A stretch of DNA of 64,000 nt from Neostapfia colusana (taxonomy: Eukaryota; Streptophyta; Magnoliopsida; Poales; Poaceae), in contig JASWHV010000009.1 in NCBI GenBank assembly GCA_030760725.1, forward strand, positions 88,648,780 to 88,712,779. Direction: 5' to 3'. The notes below the pieces were generated by a model. The model worked only from the letters and a program-made list of their open reading frames with translations. It ran no database searches and had not been told where the DNA came from. Each line of letters starts with the position of its first letter. Position 1 is the first letter of the stretch. Both the position numbers and the translations under genes were made by a program. This document shows, in pieces, positions 31,801-43,012 of the stretch.

Positions 31801-32499
31801 AATTGGGACGATCATTTGCCGTTGGCCGAATTTTCTTACAACAATGGCTATCAAGCTAGCATCAAGATGGCACCGTATGAAGCTCTCTACGGCCGGAAAT
31901 GCCGCACACCTCTCAATTGGTGCGAGTCCAGCGAGCGAGTAATCTACGGCATTTAACTTGTGAATGAGGCTGAATAACGAGTGCGAGTAATACAAGCCAA
32001 TCTCAAGGCTGCTCAATCTCGTCAGAAGAGCTATGCGGATAAAAGACGCCACCCCCTCCACTTTGACATCGGGGACCATGTTTATGTTTGTGTGTCCCCG
32101 ATGAAGGGAGTTCACCGTTTCTGATTGAAGGGTAAACTTGCGCCGCGGTTCATTGCTCCGTTCACTGTCATTGAAAGATGCAAACCTGTGGCCTATCGCT
32201 TGGATTTACCGGCATCGCTCGCAGGAATTCACAATGTCTTCCACATTTCTCAGCTGCGGAAGTGCCTCAAGCCCTCTGCAGAAATCCGCACTGAGGACAT
32301 AGAAGTGCTTCAACCGGACCTCACGTACACGGAGTATCCGATCCGGATTATCGATGAAAAGACTCGCGCCACAAGAAACCGGACCTTATGGTTCTACAAG
32401 GTCTTGTGGAGTAACCATACTGCTGATGAGGCGACATGGGAAAGCGAGGATTATCTACGAACGTATTATCCGGACTTGCTATTATCATATACCCGGTAA
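28876..32499 (+). pseudogene. pol: gag (3' part)-protease-RT-RNase H-integrase-chromodomain of H
   Basis: Starts in mid-gag directly against LTR-C. In order: a Gln/Pro-rich gag segment, a CX2CX4HX4C zinc knuckle (29029-29072, CFTCGRVGHISRDC), the protease DSGATHNF with Asp near 29245, RT with FIDD at 30178-30189, RNase H (YWDASG, YTDLKS), integrase with intact H-H-C-C and D,D-35-E motifs, and a chromodomain at the end. One continuous frame is broken by stops at 29275-29277 (aligned to Gln in B), 31954-31956, 31975-31977 and 32122-32124. The RT core is uninterrupted from 29278 to 31953. The gag 5' part, leader and 5' LTR are not in the window and are expected to the left of it. Confidence 0.92.
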
Positions 32500-32549
32500 A
32501 GTTTTCTCCACTTTGCTTTTCCTTTGGAATCTCGGGACAAGATTCTTTT

Positions 32550-32562
32550 AAGGGGGGAGGGA
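32550..32562 (+). promoter_or_regulatory. Polypurine tract of H
   Basis: AAGGGGGGAGGGA directly before TGTAAAATCC. The upstream inverted repeat at 32528-32544 has one mismatch. Confidence 0.9.
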
Positions 32563-35500
32563 TGTAAAATCCCTAAAAAGTGGTAGTAACAAAAAAATTT
32601 AGCTCATGTACACTTAGGAAAAATGAGGGGAATTGAAACTTTGAATTATAACGGTGTAACTTCAAAGTGAGGATTCAACTTCCCAAAACTTCCAAACATG
32701 GAGATCTAAATTCATAACTTCGGTCTTCATAGTCCAAATATTCACCCTTCCAAATTTCAGCTCATTTGGAGGAGTTTCAATATTTGTTTGGGATTAAAAG
32801 AGGAAACACTCTAATCTGAATTTCAAATTCAGTTTCAAAATCCAAATTCCTCAATTTGCAAATTTGGTTCCACAAATGTGTTCTTCACATTTGAATTAGC
32901 AGTCATGCCAAAATTCAGAAATATTTGAGTTGGTTTGCTAGGTTTTTAGAACAATGCAAAGGGAGAATTCAAATTCCAATTAAAATTCAAAGAGCCAAAT
33001 ACATTTCAAATTCCGCACCAGAATTCAGTTCAATTGAATTCAAATATTCAAATCAGGACTTTGAGGTGAAGCAAAGTTTTTAATTATGGTAGCTGTGGAA
33101 AAAGATCAGTGGGAAAAAATTGAATAAGAAAAGGAAAGGTGGAGCCCACTGGTCAGCCACACAAATAGCAAACCGACTGTTTTTCATCTCGGTGTGCCAC
33201 CGAGCTGTGCTCTGCAGGACACCGAGCAGCTTGCGAGAACTTGCTCCCGAAGGCAGCTTTTCGTGCGTGGTTGATCTATAGCAGTAGCAGCTGCACCACT
33301 CCTGTTTCTCCTCTGTCTACACGTTCCCCCGAAGTTCCTCAGCTGCTCGAGCGCCCACGGAAGAGAAACACACCACACCCCCTCTCTGTGCTCGTGGTCC
33401 AGCAGCCTCCAGCCCCTCCTAGCATCGGTTGATCGCCCCAGGAGCTGCACCGGTGCCTCCTCGACGAGCTGCACCGCTCCTTAGCTCATCCCCGGCCTTC
33501 TCTCGCAGTGCCCAAGCTATTCTTCACCGGGAGAAGCAGAGCACCGTCGCCCCTCACTGCTCCTCGCGTTCCAGCCGCTCCAATGCCTCTCCCGCACTTC
33601 CAGCACCTCCCTAAGGTGCGCCAAGGTGTGTAGATCATGCTACCGCAGTCCCCTTGCCCTTCCCCGTCGCTGTCTCACCGGAATTTGGATTTTGGCGCCG
33701 GTACACGTGAAGAACCGACCCACACCAAAACTAGAAATTCGTCCAACGTGGTTGATCATCGGTTCTACAATTCAAGCCACAGAAACTAGTGACCCTAGTG
33801 CCCTCCCACGCCAAATACCCAAGCAAACCATCCACCACAGGCTCCGGGCAACGAGAAATCACTGGCGGCGGCAAAAACGGGTCGGTCCTCCGGTGAACCC
33901 CATGTTCCGGCCATTTTCTGCAAGGTTTAGCCTGCGTTCCATCTTCTCCGATCATTGGTGATGCTTTAGGGCAAGGTAGCTCACCGGGAGATGCTTCGGA
34001 CGTTTTTTTCGGCCGTTTTCATGCGTGGAAACCTTGCCCGGCAGCTGCGCCATGTTCCCAGGAGCATGTAGGGCGAAACCGGAGCTATTTTGGTGGAGAA
34101 ATGAGGGAGAACGAGCCATGCCACGAGTTGAGCTGGTGTGCACGCGCGTCTCTGGCGGGAGGTTGAAGAAGGATCTGATGAGTGGGCCCCCCTGTTAAGT
34201 CTCATTGTAGGTTTTAAACAGAGAGCTATCACAGATTGAAAAATTCATAACTTTGTGTAGACAACTCCAAAAAGGGTGAGACCAATTTTGTTTGAATCCT
34301 TAGGAGGAGTACTTCACACAGAAACAAATTGCATGCTATGAAAATGCCCAGGAATTTCTGTAGAATTGTTTTTAGTAAATCTTTAGGGATTTATTACAGG
34401 AGCAATTCTGTATGAAATATTCCCAAATTTGGGCAGCTAGTCCTTTTCATAGTGCCTGACCTCCAGTAAAAATTTGAGCTTCATTGGAGTTCATTTGCTA
34501 GGTCAAATTACCTTCCAAAGTTCAGCCTTTATTTGGAAATTCAAATTTAAACAGAAACTTTTCAGAACTCTTGTCCAACTTAAAAAAATTCATATCTATC
34601 TGATGGTAGCTCCAAAAATGGTGAAACAAATTTTGTTAGAACCATGGAGACTTACCCTAATCAGCTTCCACTATTAGCTATGTCAAAGCTCCTGAATTGG
34701 GCTCAAAATTCAGAGAAGCATTGTACTTGTAGGAATTTTAAGGACTACATTGTGCAATGACATGTCTCCAAATTTGGCTCTAATCATCCTTAGAGGGTCT
34801 AGTATCCACTGTAAAAATCCCAAAGCCAATTAAGGATTCTAACTAGCAGTAGGTATGAATAGAAGTTCAATTCTTATAAACCCTTAATACTTACACATAT
34901 ATTTTGCTACATTTCATTTAGTGACCGAAGTTGAGGATACGCCGGAGCCTTTGGACGTCCTGCCACCAGAAGCTAACTTCTCCTCTGACTCGCAACCAGG
35001 CAAGCCCCGGTTTGCCCTTAAGTAACTTTTATAAAGTTTTTCATTTGTATCACTTATGTCTAGGTTGAAATGTATGCATTAGAGTTAGGGTGATTGTAAC
35101 CCCACTTGCATAGCCTTTTTAACTCCTACAAAGGGTTGGGTAGTTTACAAACTCGACGAGTAGAGAATGCCATGCTAATGTTTAGGATTCCGGTAGAAGT
35201 CGGGTGGTTGGAAGCTACTCGCGAGATAGTTTTTATCACACGGGATTAGAAGAGATAGAAAATGGCTTAAGTTGTGAAAATGAGACCCATCAGGGGGATA
35301 GGATGCAGTGAGCAGAGGTCTCACGTGCGTAGCCCTGTTGGCGTCGGTTGAGGACCGTCCGTGTGCGGCCCTGCTGGACAAGTATCGAACAGTACCGGAT
35401 GCATATTGGCATATGGGAACAAGGAAACCGATGTAATTGGTTAACCTGGGTGCCGAGGCTTACCCAACCGTAAATAGGAGTGGGTTGAGGTTAGCAAGGT

Positions 35501-36431
35501 GTAAATCTGCCGGTGGGCACAGTCACGCTCCACGCGGGGACCTCCTGCCCGTTACGGATGGACCGGTTCGGCATTTGGGTTGCCTTTGAAAGGTTGTTGC
35601 ATACAACAGAGTAGGAAGGGGTGTGGAATCACGCTTCTGAAAGTGGGTGTATGTAACGTGTTATCCGGGTGTGTCTTGATTGCAATCACCGTCCCTTGTG
35701 GTTATTTGAGTACCCGCTTGTTCACTGCGTTGTGACGTAGTAAGAAGTGAAATGAGCCAACTGAAAATGCTGTATTGAACTATTAAATGTCTTGAAACCT
35801 TGTATGCTGTAGTTATAGAGCAAATTAAGTTTATATTCCACTTTGGGCATCACCACATTGGAGGAAACCGTTTCTTGTTTGATTGTGGACTTCCGATGTG
35901 AGGGCTGCCTAAGGCACATGAATCTGCTGCTATAAAACTGAAAGTAAGGATCAACTTATAGGCGTGTCTTTATTGCAAATTCCTTTCCTACCTTACACAT
36001 CATTGCAGGTAGAGTTCCATGCTTAGGGTTGACGGTTAAGACTTGCTGAGCCTTCGTGCTCACGGTTGCAATATTTGATCTGTATGCAGGTGAGAGCTAT
36101 GAGGAGGGGTCCGATGACGAGGCGATGCCCCCGTCGGGGTACACGGCCGAGCTGGAGCCCTGCACGCCGCCGTGATCTCCGGTTACTTGCTGCTAATGTG
36201 TAGCGTCCCCGGGCTGGACGGCTGCACTTTTGCTTAGTTAGGATTTGAGAGCAACTATGTATATAACTTCCTTTGTATAATTAACTTTTGTAAAAAGACT
36301 TCCTCTGTTTTATATCAAATAAAAAGTTGTATGTTGATCTTTATTCTTTTCGTGTGTGCTGTTGGGTGCCGCACCGCGCGGCACCACCCTATGCGATCCT
36401 GGAGTGGGTGAACCACGGGGTGGTCCCCACA
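32563..36431 (+). repeat. LTR-H, about 3869 bp
   Basis: Starts TGTAAAATCCC after the PPT. The right end is placed at CCCCACA (36431) by alignment to the other family 1 LTR ends; this boundary is less certain because the last 30 bp diverge. It is a different subfamily from LTR-A and LTR-C: the 5' two thirds do not align easily, while the 3' third (from about 34920) is clearly homologous. The AT-rich start is followed by a GC/CT-rich block at about 33180-34200. Confidence 0.82.
34922..36175 (+). CDS. Putative spliced LTR-encoded acidic protein (LTR-H)
   Basis: Exon e2 34922-34999 (78 bp, one codon shorter than in A) follows CTACATTTCATTTAG, a good acceptor. Intron 35000-36089 starts GCAAGCCCC and ends TGTATGCAG. 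Exon e3 36090-36175 ends TGA. Peptide fragments: EVEDTPEPLDVLPPEA in e2, EEGSDDEAMPPSG and AELEPCTPP in e3. This is the most divergent intact copy, yet the frame, phases and C-terminal motif are kept and e3 differs from LTR-A by a multiple of three bases. AAATAAAA occurs near 36318. Confidence 0.52.
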
Positions 36432-36936
36432 ACCATCTCATGTAAGAAAGTTTTTGTAAGTCCCATTTTTCATGAACCAGAAACAAGATGACGCTCAATC
36501 ACCCGTTTCTTTGCATTCACGTTTTTGGGACTTTTACAAACAATTTCAACAATTCATGAAACTTTGCATCCCCTTTAATTTGGACCTAAGGAATTCAAAT
36601 ATGAAATCTGATTTTAAATTTGGCTGCTGCAAATGAGATTTTTAGCACAACAGTTTGAAATTCATTGTGTTGCTCTCATTTGAATTTCTAATTGAACAAA
36701 TTTGTTCCAAAATCTGAATTTAGCTTTCTCACACATATGGGAACTTCCCACCTTGGTTTCAAATCCCTCTTGGTTTCCAAGTTTTCAAATAATTATTTTA
36801 CTTGTGTGAAGAGAGCTCTCATGTGTATTATCACATGTGGAAAAAGTTTTAACAAGTCCCATTTTTCATACATATGGAACCAACTTGCATTCAACTCGAG
36901 TTTATTTGTATTCATATTTTGGGACCTTTACAAAAG
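36432..36936. repeat. Unassigned 505 bp with two diverged direct repeats
   Basis: Lies between the end of LTR-H and the abrupt start of D pol. Two roughly 105-bp segments, 36438-36545 and 36829-36936, align with moderate identity (both contain AAGTCCCATTTTTCAT and TTTTGGGAC.TTTACAAA). The second ends exactly where D pol begins. I recognise no gene or element. It may be older target DNA or remnants of an LTR or of another transposon. Confidence 0.45.
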
Positions 36937-38919
36937 AAATACGGTTGACCCAAGCAAAATTGAACAAGTGCTGAAATGGAAAGCCCCCACTTCTGTCCAT
37001 GAAATCAGAAGCTTCCTCGGTTTAGCAGGATATTATCAGAGGTTCATCCCGAGCTTCTCCAAGCTTGCTAAGCCGATGACAGAATTATAGAAGAAGGGGA
37101 CGAAATATGTTTGGAACTCAGCTTGTGAAGGAGCGTTCCAAGCATTGGTGAAGCATCTCACAACAGCCCCGGTCTTAGCTCAACCGGAGACGACCTAGCC
37201 TTTCGACGTATATTGTGATGCGTTCGGTATCGGGCTTGGCTGCATGTTGATGCAAGGAGGACGTGTGGTCGTGTATGGCTCATACCAACTGCGGAACCAC
37301 GAGGAGCACTATCCGACTCATGATCTTGAGCTCACTGCTGTGGTTTTGGCGCTGAAAATGTGGAGGCACTATCTCCCGGGGAATTTGGTGCATCTCTACA
37401 CCGACCACAAGAGCTTAAAGTATATATTCACCCAGAAGGAGCTGAATATGAGGAAAAGGAGGTGGTTAGAATTAATCAAATACTATGATATTGAGATTCA
37501 TTACCACCCCGGCAAGGCAAATGTGGTTGTCGACGTGCTGAGTCGGAAATCACATGTCCATAACATTACCATTACACCGATGGAAGAGGAACAACTGAGT
37601 TTATACTTGGTTCCATATGGATCACTCCACAACCTCGCTCTCATCCCTACCATTAGGGAGGTTATTATTGCAGATCAGAATGTTGACAAGGGCATGGCAC
37701 ATCTCCGGAGACAGATAGACAGCGGGGATATCAAATGTTTCCTGAAGGATGATGAGGGGACGCTATGGTTCAATGACCGCATAGTCGTACCCCGGAATAT
37801 GGAGCTGAGAAAGGAGATCCTTGATGAAGCTCACTTGTCTAAGTTCTCCATTCATCTGGGCAGCAACAAAATGTACCAAGATTTGAAGAGAAAATTTTGT
37901 TGACACGGATGAAGCGGGAAGATGCAAAGTACGTATCCGAGTAGTATACGTGTAGATGAGTGAAAGCGGATCACATGAGGAAATCAAGGCTGTTGCAACC
38001 CCTTAAAATTCTAGCATGGAAGTTGGAAGATGTGAGCATTGATTTCATTGTGGGATTACCCATGACATTTAACAAGCATGATTCAATTTGGGTAATCATG
38101 GACCGGTTAACGAAGTCGGCTCACTTCATTCTGGTGCATACCAACTACCATGCTAGCAAGTATGCGGAGTTGTACATTGCAAGAATCTTATGCTTGCATG
38201 GGGTACTCAAGACCATAATCTCAGATCGATGGACACTGTTCGTGGCTCGTTTCTGGGAGCAGTTGCACGCTGCATTGGGTACTAATCTGTTTAGAAGCTC
38301 CGCCTATCACCCTCAGACAGATGGGCAAACTGAGAAGGTGAACCAGGTACTGGAAGACATATTGAGAGCGTGTGCCATCCACCACGGTAGAAACTGGGAT
38401 GATCATCTACCTTTGGCGGAATTCTCGTACAACAATGGCTATCAAGCGAGTATCAAGATGGCACCATATGAGGCTCTCTACGGTCGCAAATACCGCACCC
38501 CATTGAACTGGTGCGAGTCCGTGAAAGGTCACATTCGGGGTTGATGTGGTGAACAAGGCTGAAGAGCGTGTTCGGATGATTCAAGCCAACATGAAGGCCT
38601 CTCAATCCCGGCAGAAAAGCTAGGCTGATAAGAGGCGTAGGCCGCTACACTTCGACATCGGGGAACACGTGTAGCTCCGTGTATCTCCGATGAAAGGCGT
38701 GCACCGATTCAGCGTGAAGGGAAAACTCGCTCCCTGATTTATTGGACCATATGCCATCACCAAGAACTGCGGACCAGTGGCGTATCGACTGGAACTACCG
38801 GCATCGCTTGCTGGTGTTCACGACGTTTTCCATGTTTCACAACTCCCGGAATGTCTGAAGTATATGGCTATGTTTCTTACTGAAGACATTGGCGAGCTAC
38901 GACCGGATTTGACTTAAGC
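36937..38919 (+). pseudogene. pol: pol of D, first part (RT thumb region to start of chromodomain)
   Basis: Begins at VDPSKIEQVLKW, so the protease and the RT active site are missing. Continues through RNase H, integrase zinc region and core, then up to RPDLT before the insertion of E. Numerous lesions: TAG at 37088-37090, another near 37196, a frameshift and stops near 37900-37950, further stops after 38540, and TAA just before the E insertion point. The copy is long dead. It continues at 54342. Confidence 0.88.
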
Positions 38920-38924
38920 TGATT
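38920..38924 (+). repeat. Target-site duplication TGATT, left copy (element E)
   Basis: TGATT immediately before the E LTR and again at 54341-54345 immediately after it. Removing E and one copy restores a continuous D reading frame, TGATTAT coding Asp-Tyr of the chromodomain, so the site is unambiguous. Confidence 0.95.
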
Positions 38925-41900
38925 TGCGAGGGCCCCACGGCCTCGTCGATCCAGGATCACGCTGAGGGGTGCTGCGTTGCACAGCACCGTAAACGCAAAG
39001 TTTTATTACAAAAACAAGTTTATGAACATTTTTACAACAAAACAGTTCAGTCTACACTCACGGGCATAGACTATGCATCGAATTCACGTTCATCCCCTGA
39101 ACGTGTCCCCGCTAGCACGCAAACACACTAACACGGCGGCGTGCACGACTCCCACTCGACGGGATTCCCCTCCTGAGGTTCCATCTCCTCCTCGGGAGTC
39201 CCTTCCTCATAAACCCCTGCAAAAGCTTCAAACACAAGCAGTGAGCACGATGGCTCAGCAAGATTGACCCGTCTCTCCTATACATGAAACTTCTACATGA
39301 CGGGTTTTAGGGTACATGAGGTAAAATAAGTTGCAAAAGACTCGCCTAATTATTGGAACCTTACTTTCAAGTTTTAGCAGCAGGTTGTGGAAAACCTTAC
39401 GCTAAGGCACATGAGAGAGCCGCAATCAAACAAGAAACGCATTTCTCTCATGTACTTTGCCCAAAGTTGAAAATAACTTTAATTAGCTCTAAACTACAAC
39501 AAGACATTAACAAGCAAGGTATATCCTCCAAATCAGCAAACTTTTGACATGTATCTAGCCTGTTCATTCTACGTCACGGTACAGTGAACAAGCAGTACTC
39601 ACTGACCCCGAGGGACGGTGATTATAATCGATTTACACCTGCAGGGTTACCCGAATAACCCGTCACATACACCCATACCCGATGTTGCCTACAGCAACCA
39701 TCACGGACGTCGTACGCAACCACCTTTCACCCGTCAGCCAAATATTGAACTGGTCCTATCGTCCTGAGCAAGAGGTCTCTGCGCGCGCATCCGCATGCCG
39801 CCAGCCGATATACACCTCAACCTCTCAACCTACCCTCTGAACGACAGGCAATGCCTCAATACCCAGCTACCCGAGTTACATCGGTTTCCCGGTTCCCATA
39901 TAGCCGGTAGGTCTTTGGTACTGTTCTAGGTTGTTCAACAGGCCCGCACACGGCTCAGTCCTCAATCGACACAAGCGGAGCTGTGGCACCCAGGCCCGAA
40001 AGTCCTGTTTCCCTTACGCTTCGCTCGGTCTCATTTTTGTTCCCATGTGCTTCATTTGCTATCTTTATCCGAGCGATGTGCCTCTAGCCTATTCTCGCGA
40101 GCAGTTCCAACTACTCGACTTGTACCGAATCCTACAATATCTTAGCATTGCAGTAGCTAACGAGGTTTTCAAACCTAATCCCAACCCAGGGCTTTCTTGG
40201 CTATACATTTGGGTTTCAAACAAGACTCTAATGCAAGAAGTAAGTGGGTGCTCAAAGTAAGTTCTCAAAACAGTAAACATTTGTAAAACGGGTTAATGCA
40301 AACTGGAGCTTGCCTTGCTGCTCTTGGTCGTAGGCTAGCTGTTCTTCCAGAGTGACGAAGTCTAAGACTTCAGGATCCTCCTCAACCTTAGCGACTACAT
40401 ATGAGAAATACATATATGTGTCAATTTATATGCAATTGAATTGACGTTAAACTTGTGAGAGTTTATATCTTGCTAGACAGACCCAGTGACTCTGAAATTT
40501 TAACTGTGGTCTGGATACAACCTAAACAGGGATTTGGCCAAGCTTCATTTGCAGCAAAGCTCATTTAAGCTCTCCACAAATAATTATGTACTTGACCATA
40601 ATTGGAGCTCCTAGGGTGTTCTAGGGATTTTCATGGAGCAATTCATGACTTTCTGAAAACTATATTTTCAGAGGGTTCTAATGGAGTTGGTGTTACTTAA
40701 TTTGAAGGTTCCTAGCTAAAGATATGAGCTAAACAATTTCGGGGAAATTCTGAAAATGTTTCTGGACATTTTCTATTTTCTCTGGAACAGTTTTATTAAT
40801 CACACCATTAGGTGGATGAAATGAGCTCAACTGGATCTGAAATTTTTATGGTGGCTCAGGGATATTTGGTGAACAGCCTAGGAAAATTTCAGAATTTTCC
40901 TCCAAATGGTTCTCCAGTTAAAATTCTAAACAGTTTACAATTTGGAGAATTAATTATGGAGAACTATGGATTTTCATTAATTGAAACTTGATTTTTTGGA
41001 AAGTACTAAGAGAGCTGAATCCAACAAAATTTGGTTAACTCGATTTGGAGTTTCCTATCCAAAGTTATGTGGGTTTGAAGTTTGAACTAAATCTGAAAAT
41101 CGGGGAAATGTTTAAATTTCTGCGTGTGGGATCGGGCTACGTGTCAGCTTCTCAGCGGTCGACACACAGGGCTACGGAATCTTTCGCACGCAGCAGCACC
41201 CGATCCAGTGCCACAGCTAATCCCCAGTTTAAAAATATCGGCCTATAGCACATGGGACCAGGGGCTTCGTCTACCTACGGCCTCCCGCGCTCGGCCGCCG
41301 CGAACCCTCGCCGGAGTGCTCGCCGGTGGCCTCTGCCGTGTACCAAACTTCATGATGTTGGTCTCCTCTGCCTAATTGCACCCGGGGAACACAATGCTGG
41401 GCTCAGCTCATCGTGACAGTCCCCGGAACACGGCCGGCGATGAGTGGCGGCATCGGAAGAACTTCGGCCGTGTCGGCCGGACTTCCTAGCACCCCAAACG
41501 ATTGAGCAAAAGGCCGGAGAGCATCAGTGGACCCTAGGAAAGCTCGGCATGGGCTCGAGACAGCTGGTAATAGGCCCTAGGTAAGCTCTCACCATGCGCC
41601 CGATGGCTTCCACCATTAGCGCCGATAGAAAAGCTAGAACTGACCGTTCTACCAATGTTTTCTTGCCACGGCTGCGAAGGAAAGTTGGTCGCTACCGAGT
41701 CTAGCTCATATAGGAACAGTTTGAGACTCTCTAAACAACTATGGAGTGAGAATTTGGCGGATACGCACCCGAAGGTCGGTCTGCGCCAAGTGAAATGGGA
41801 AACTGAAATTCGTCACCGGTGATGAAACACTTGGGCTGTGGTTCGGGGGTGAGCAGCTCCAGACTCTAACACGTCCGAGGGCGCCTTAGCTTGAGCGTGC

Positions 41901-42944
41901 TAACCTCCCGTTTGTGCTGTCCACGGGAGCCCGAGGTGCGGCGGACTTAGGTCGCCGGGAAAAACTTTTGGTATGAGCGAGATCATCTGAATGCAGCTAA
42001 ATATCTGCAACGGGGAAGGAAAAGGAGAATCACTAGTACCGTTTTGCAGCATGGAGGGAGTGGAGAGGCTGTGATCACTTATTCTCTGATCAATTCCGAG
42101 CGAGCAGCGGCGAACGATGCTTTCTTGCACGAGAGCGAAGAAACGATCGGTAGTGCTCGGTTTGGCTCAGCTGCGGGGGGATAAGAGGGAGGGGTGAGGC
42201 GGTTCAGCAGCCCTGGGCGGCAAGCAGCTGCTGGTCTTGCCGTTTTCTCGTCGTGACGGCTGCTGGACCAGGCGCAAGAAACCGAGCTCGGGCTTCAGTC
42301 GGTTGAATTTGCTGCTAAGGCTGACATGTGGGTCCCACCCAAGGTTTAATCTCTGAAATTAAATTTTCCCCACTGCTCTAAAAAGTAGAGACCCAAATAC
42401 CCTCTCATTTTTAAATTATCAACCACAAGCCCATTTCAAGTTGATAGAATTCAAATTGTGAAGTGTTTGAATTAATTTTCAGCACATATGCAGTTTGAAA
42501 TTCAAATTGAGTTTGAATTTGCTAAACTTAGCTCGTGTCAAGATCAACTCCAAATGGAGTGAAAATTGGTGTGTGAGCTCATAAAAATGTGCTGAGTAAG
42601 AATATGCCTCCCACATTTGAATTCATGGGATGGAAGTAGTTTGAATTCGAATTTGAGTTCAAACTACCCTGTTTCTAGTTATACCCAAAAATACCTCAAA
42701 AGGTTTTGTATTTGTGTGAAATTTGGCATGGACATTCCTAGCAAGGTGTAGGAGTTTTTCATATGCACAGCCCCTATATGAGTCATGTGGGAAATGCCAC
42801 TTTTGCATTTTGTGTGTTTATTCTCTAATGAACATGTTGATGGTGTTTACTTGCTCTTCAAATGTATTCATCAAGTTTCCTCAAATGAGGGTGTGTGTGT
42901 GGTGTGAACACTTTGAATGTGTACCAAAAACATAGGCTCTTACA
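38925..42944 (-). repeat. Element E left LTR, 4020 bp
   Basis: Left end TGCGAGGGCC, where the right copy has TGTGAGGGCC; right end CTTACA beside the PPT. It lacks about 20 bp near its left end compared with the right LTR (the ATAACACACATC region). The e2/e3 blocks and hairpins are at the same relative places as in B. Confidence 0.92.
39128..40394 (-). CDS. Putative spliced LTR-encoded acidic protein (E left LTR)
   Basis: Exon e2 40394-40314, GC-AG intron 40313-39217, exon e3 39216-39128 ending TAG. The e3 peptide contains YEEGTPEEEMEPQEG and ends EWESCTPPC. Relative to the E right LTR, e2 has two replacements (Glu to Asp, Pro to Leu), in a copy that has otherwise diverged by about 5%. Confidence 0.47.
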
Positions 42945-42960
42945 TTCCCCCCCCCCTTAA
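42945..42960 (-). promoter_or_regulatory. Polypurine tract of E
   Basis: A run of ten C on the + strand followed by TTAA, that is an extended G tract on the element strand, directly beside the LTR start. The neighbouring inverted repeat is degraded (AATTTCG with TGAGATT). Confidence 0.88.
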
Positions 42961-43012
42961 AAAAATTTCGTCCTGAGATTATAAGGTAAAAATGAGAGAG
43001 GATGGTGGAAAA

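Noticed and set aside
42945..42960. Run of C as a G-quadruplex or microsatellite
   Set aside because: It is the polypurine tract of E on the minus strand, slightly expanded.
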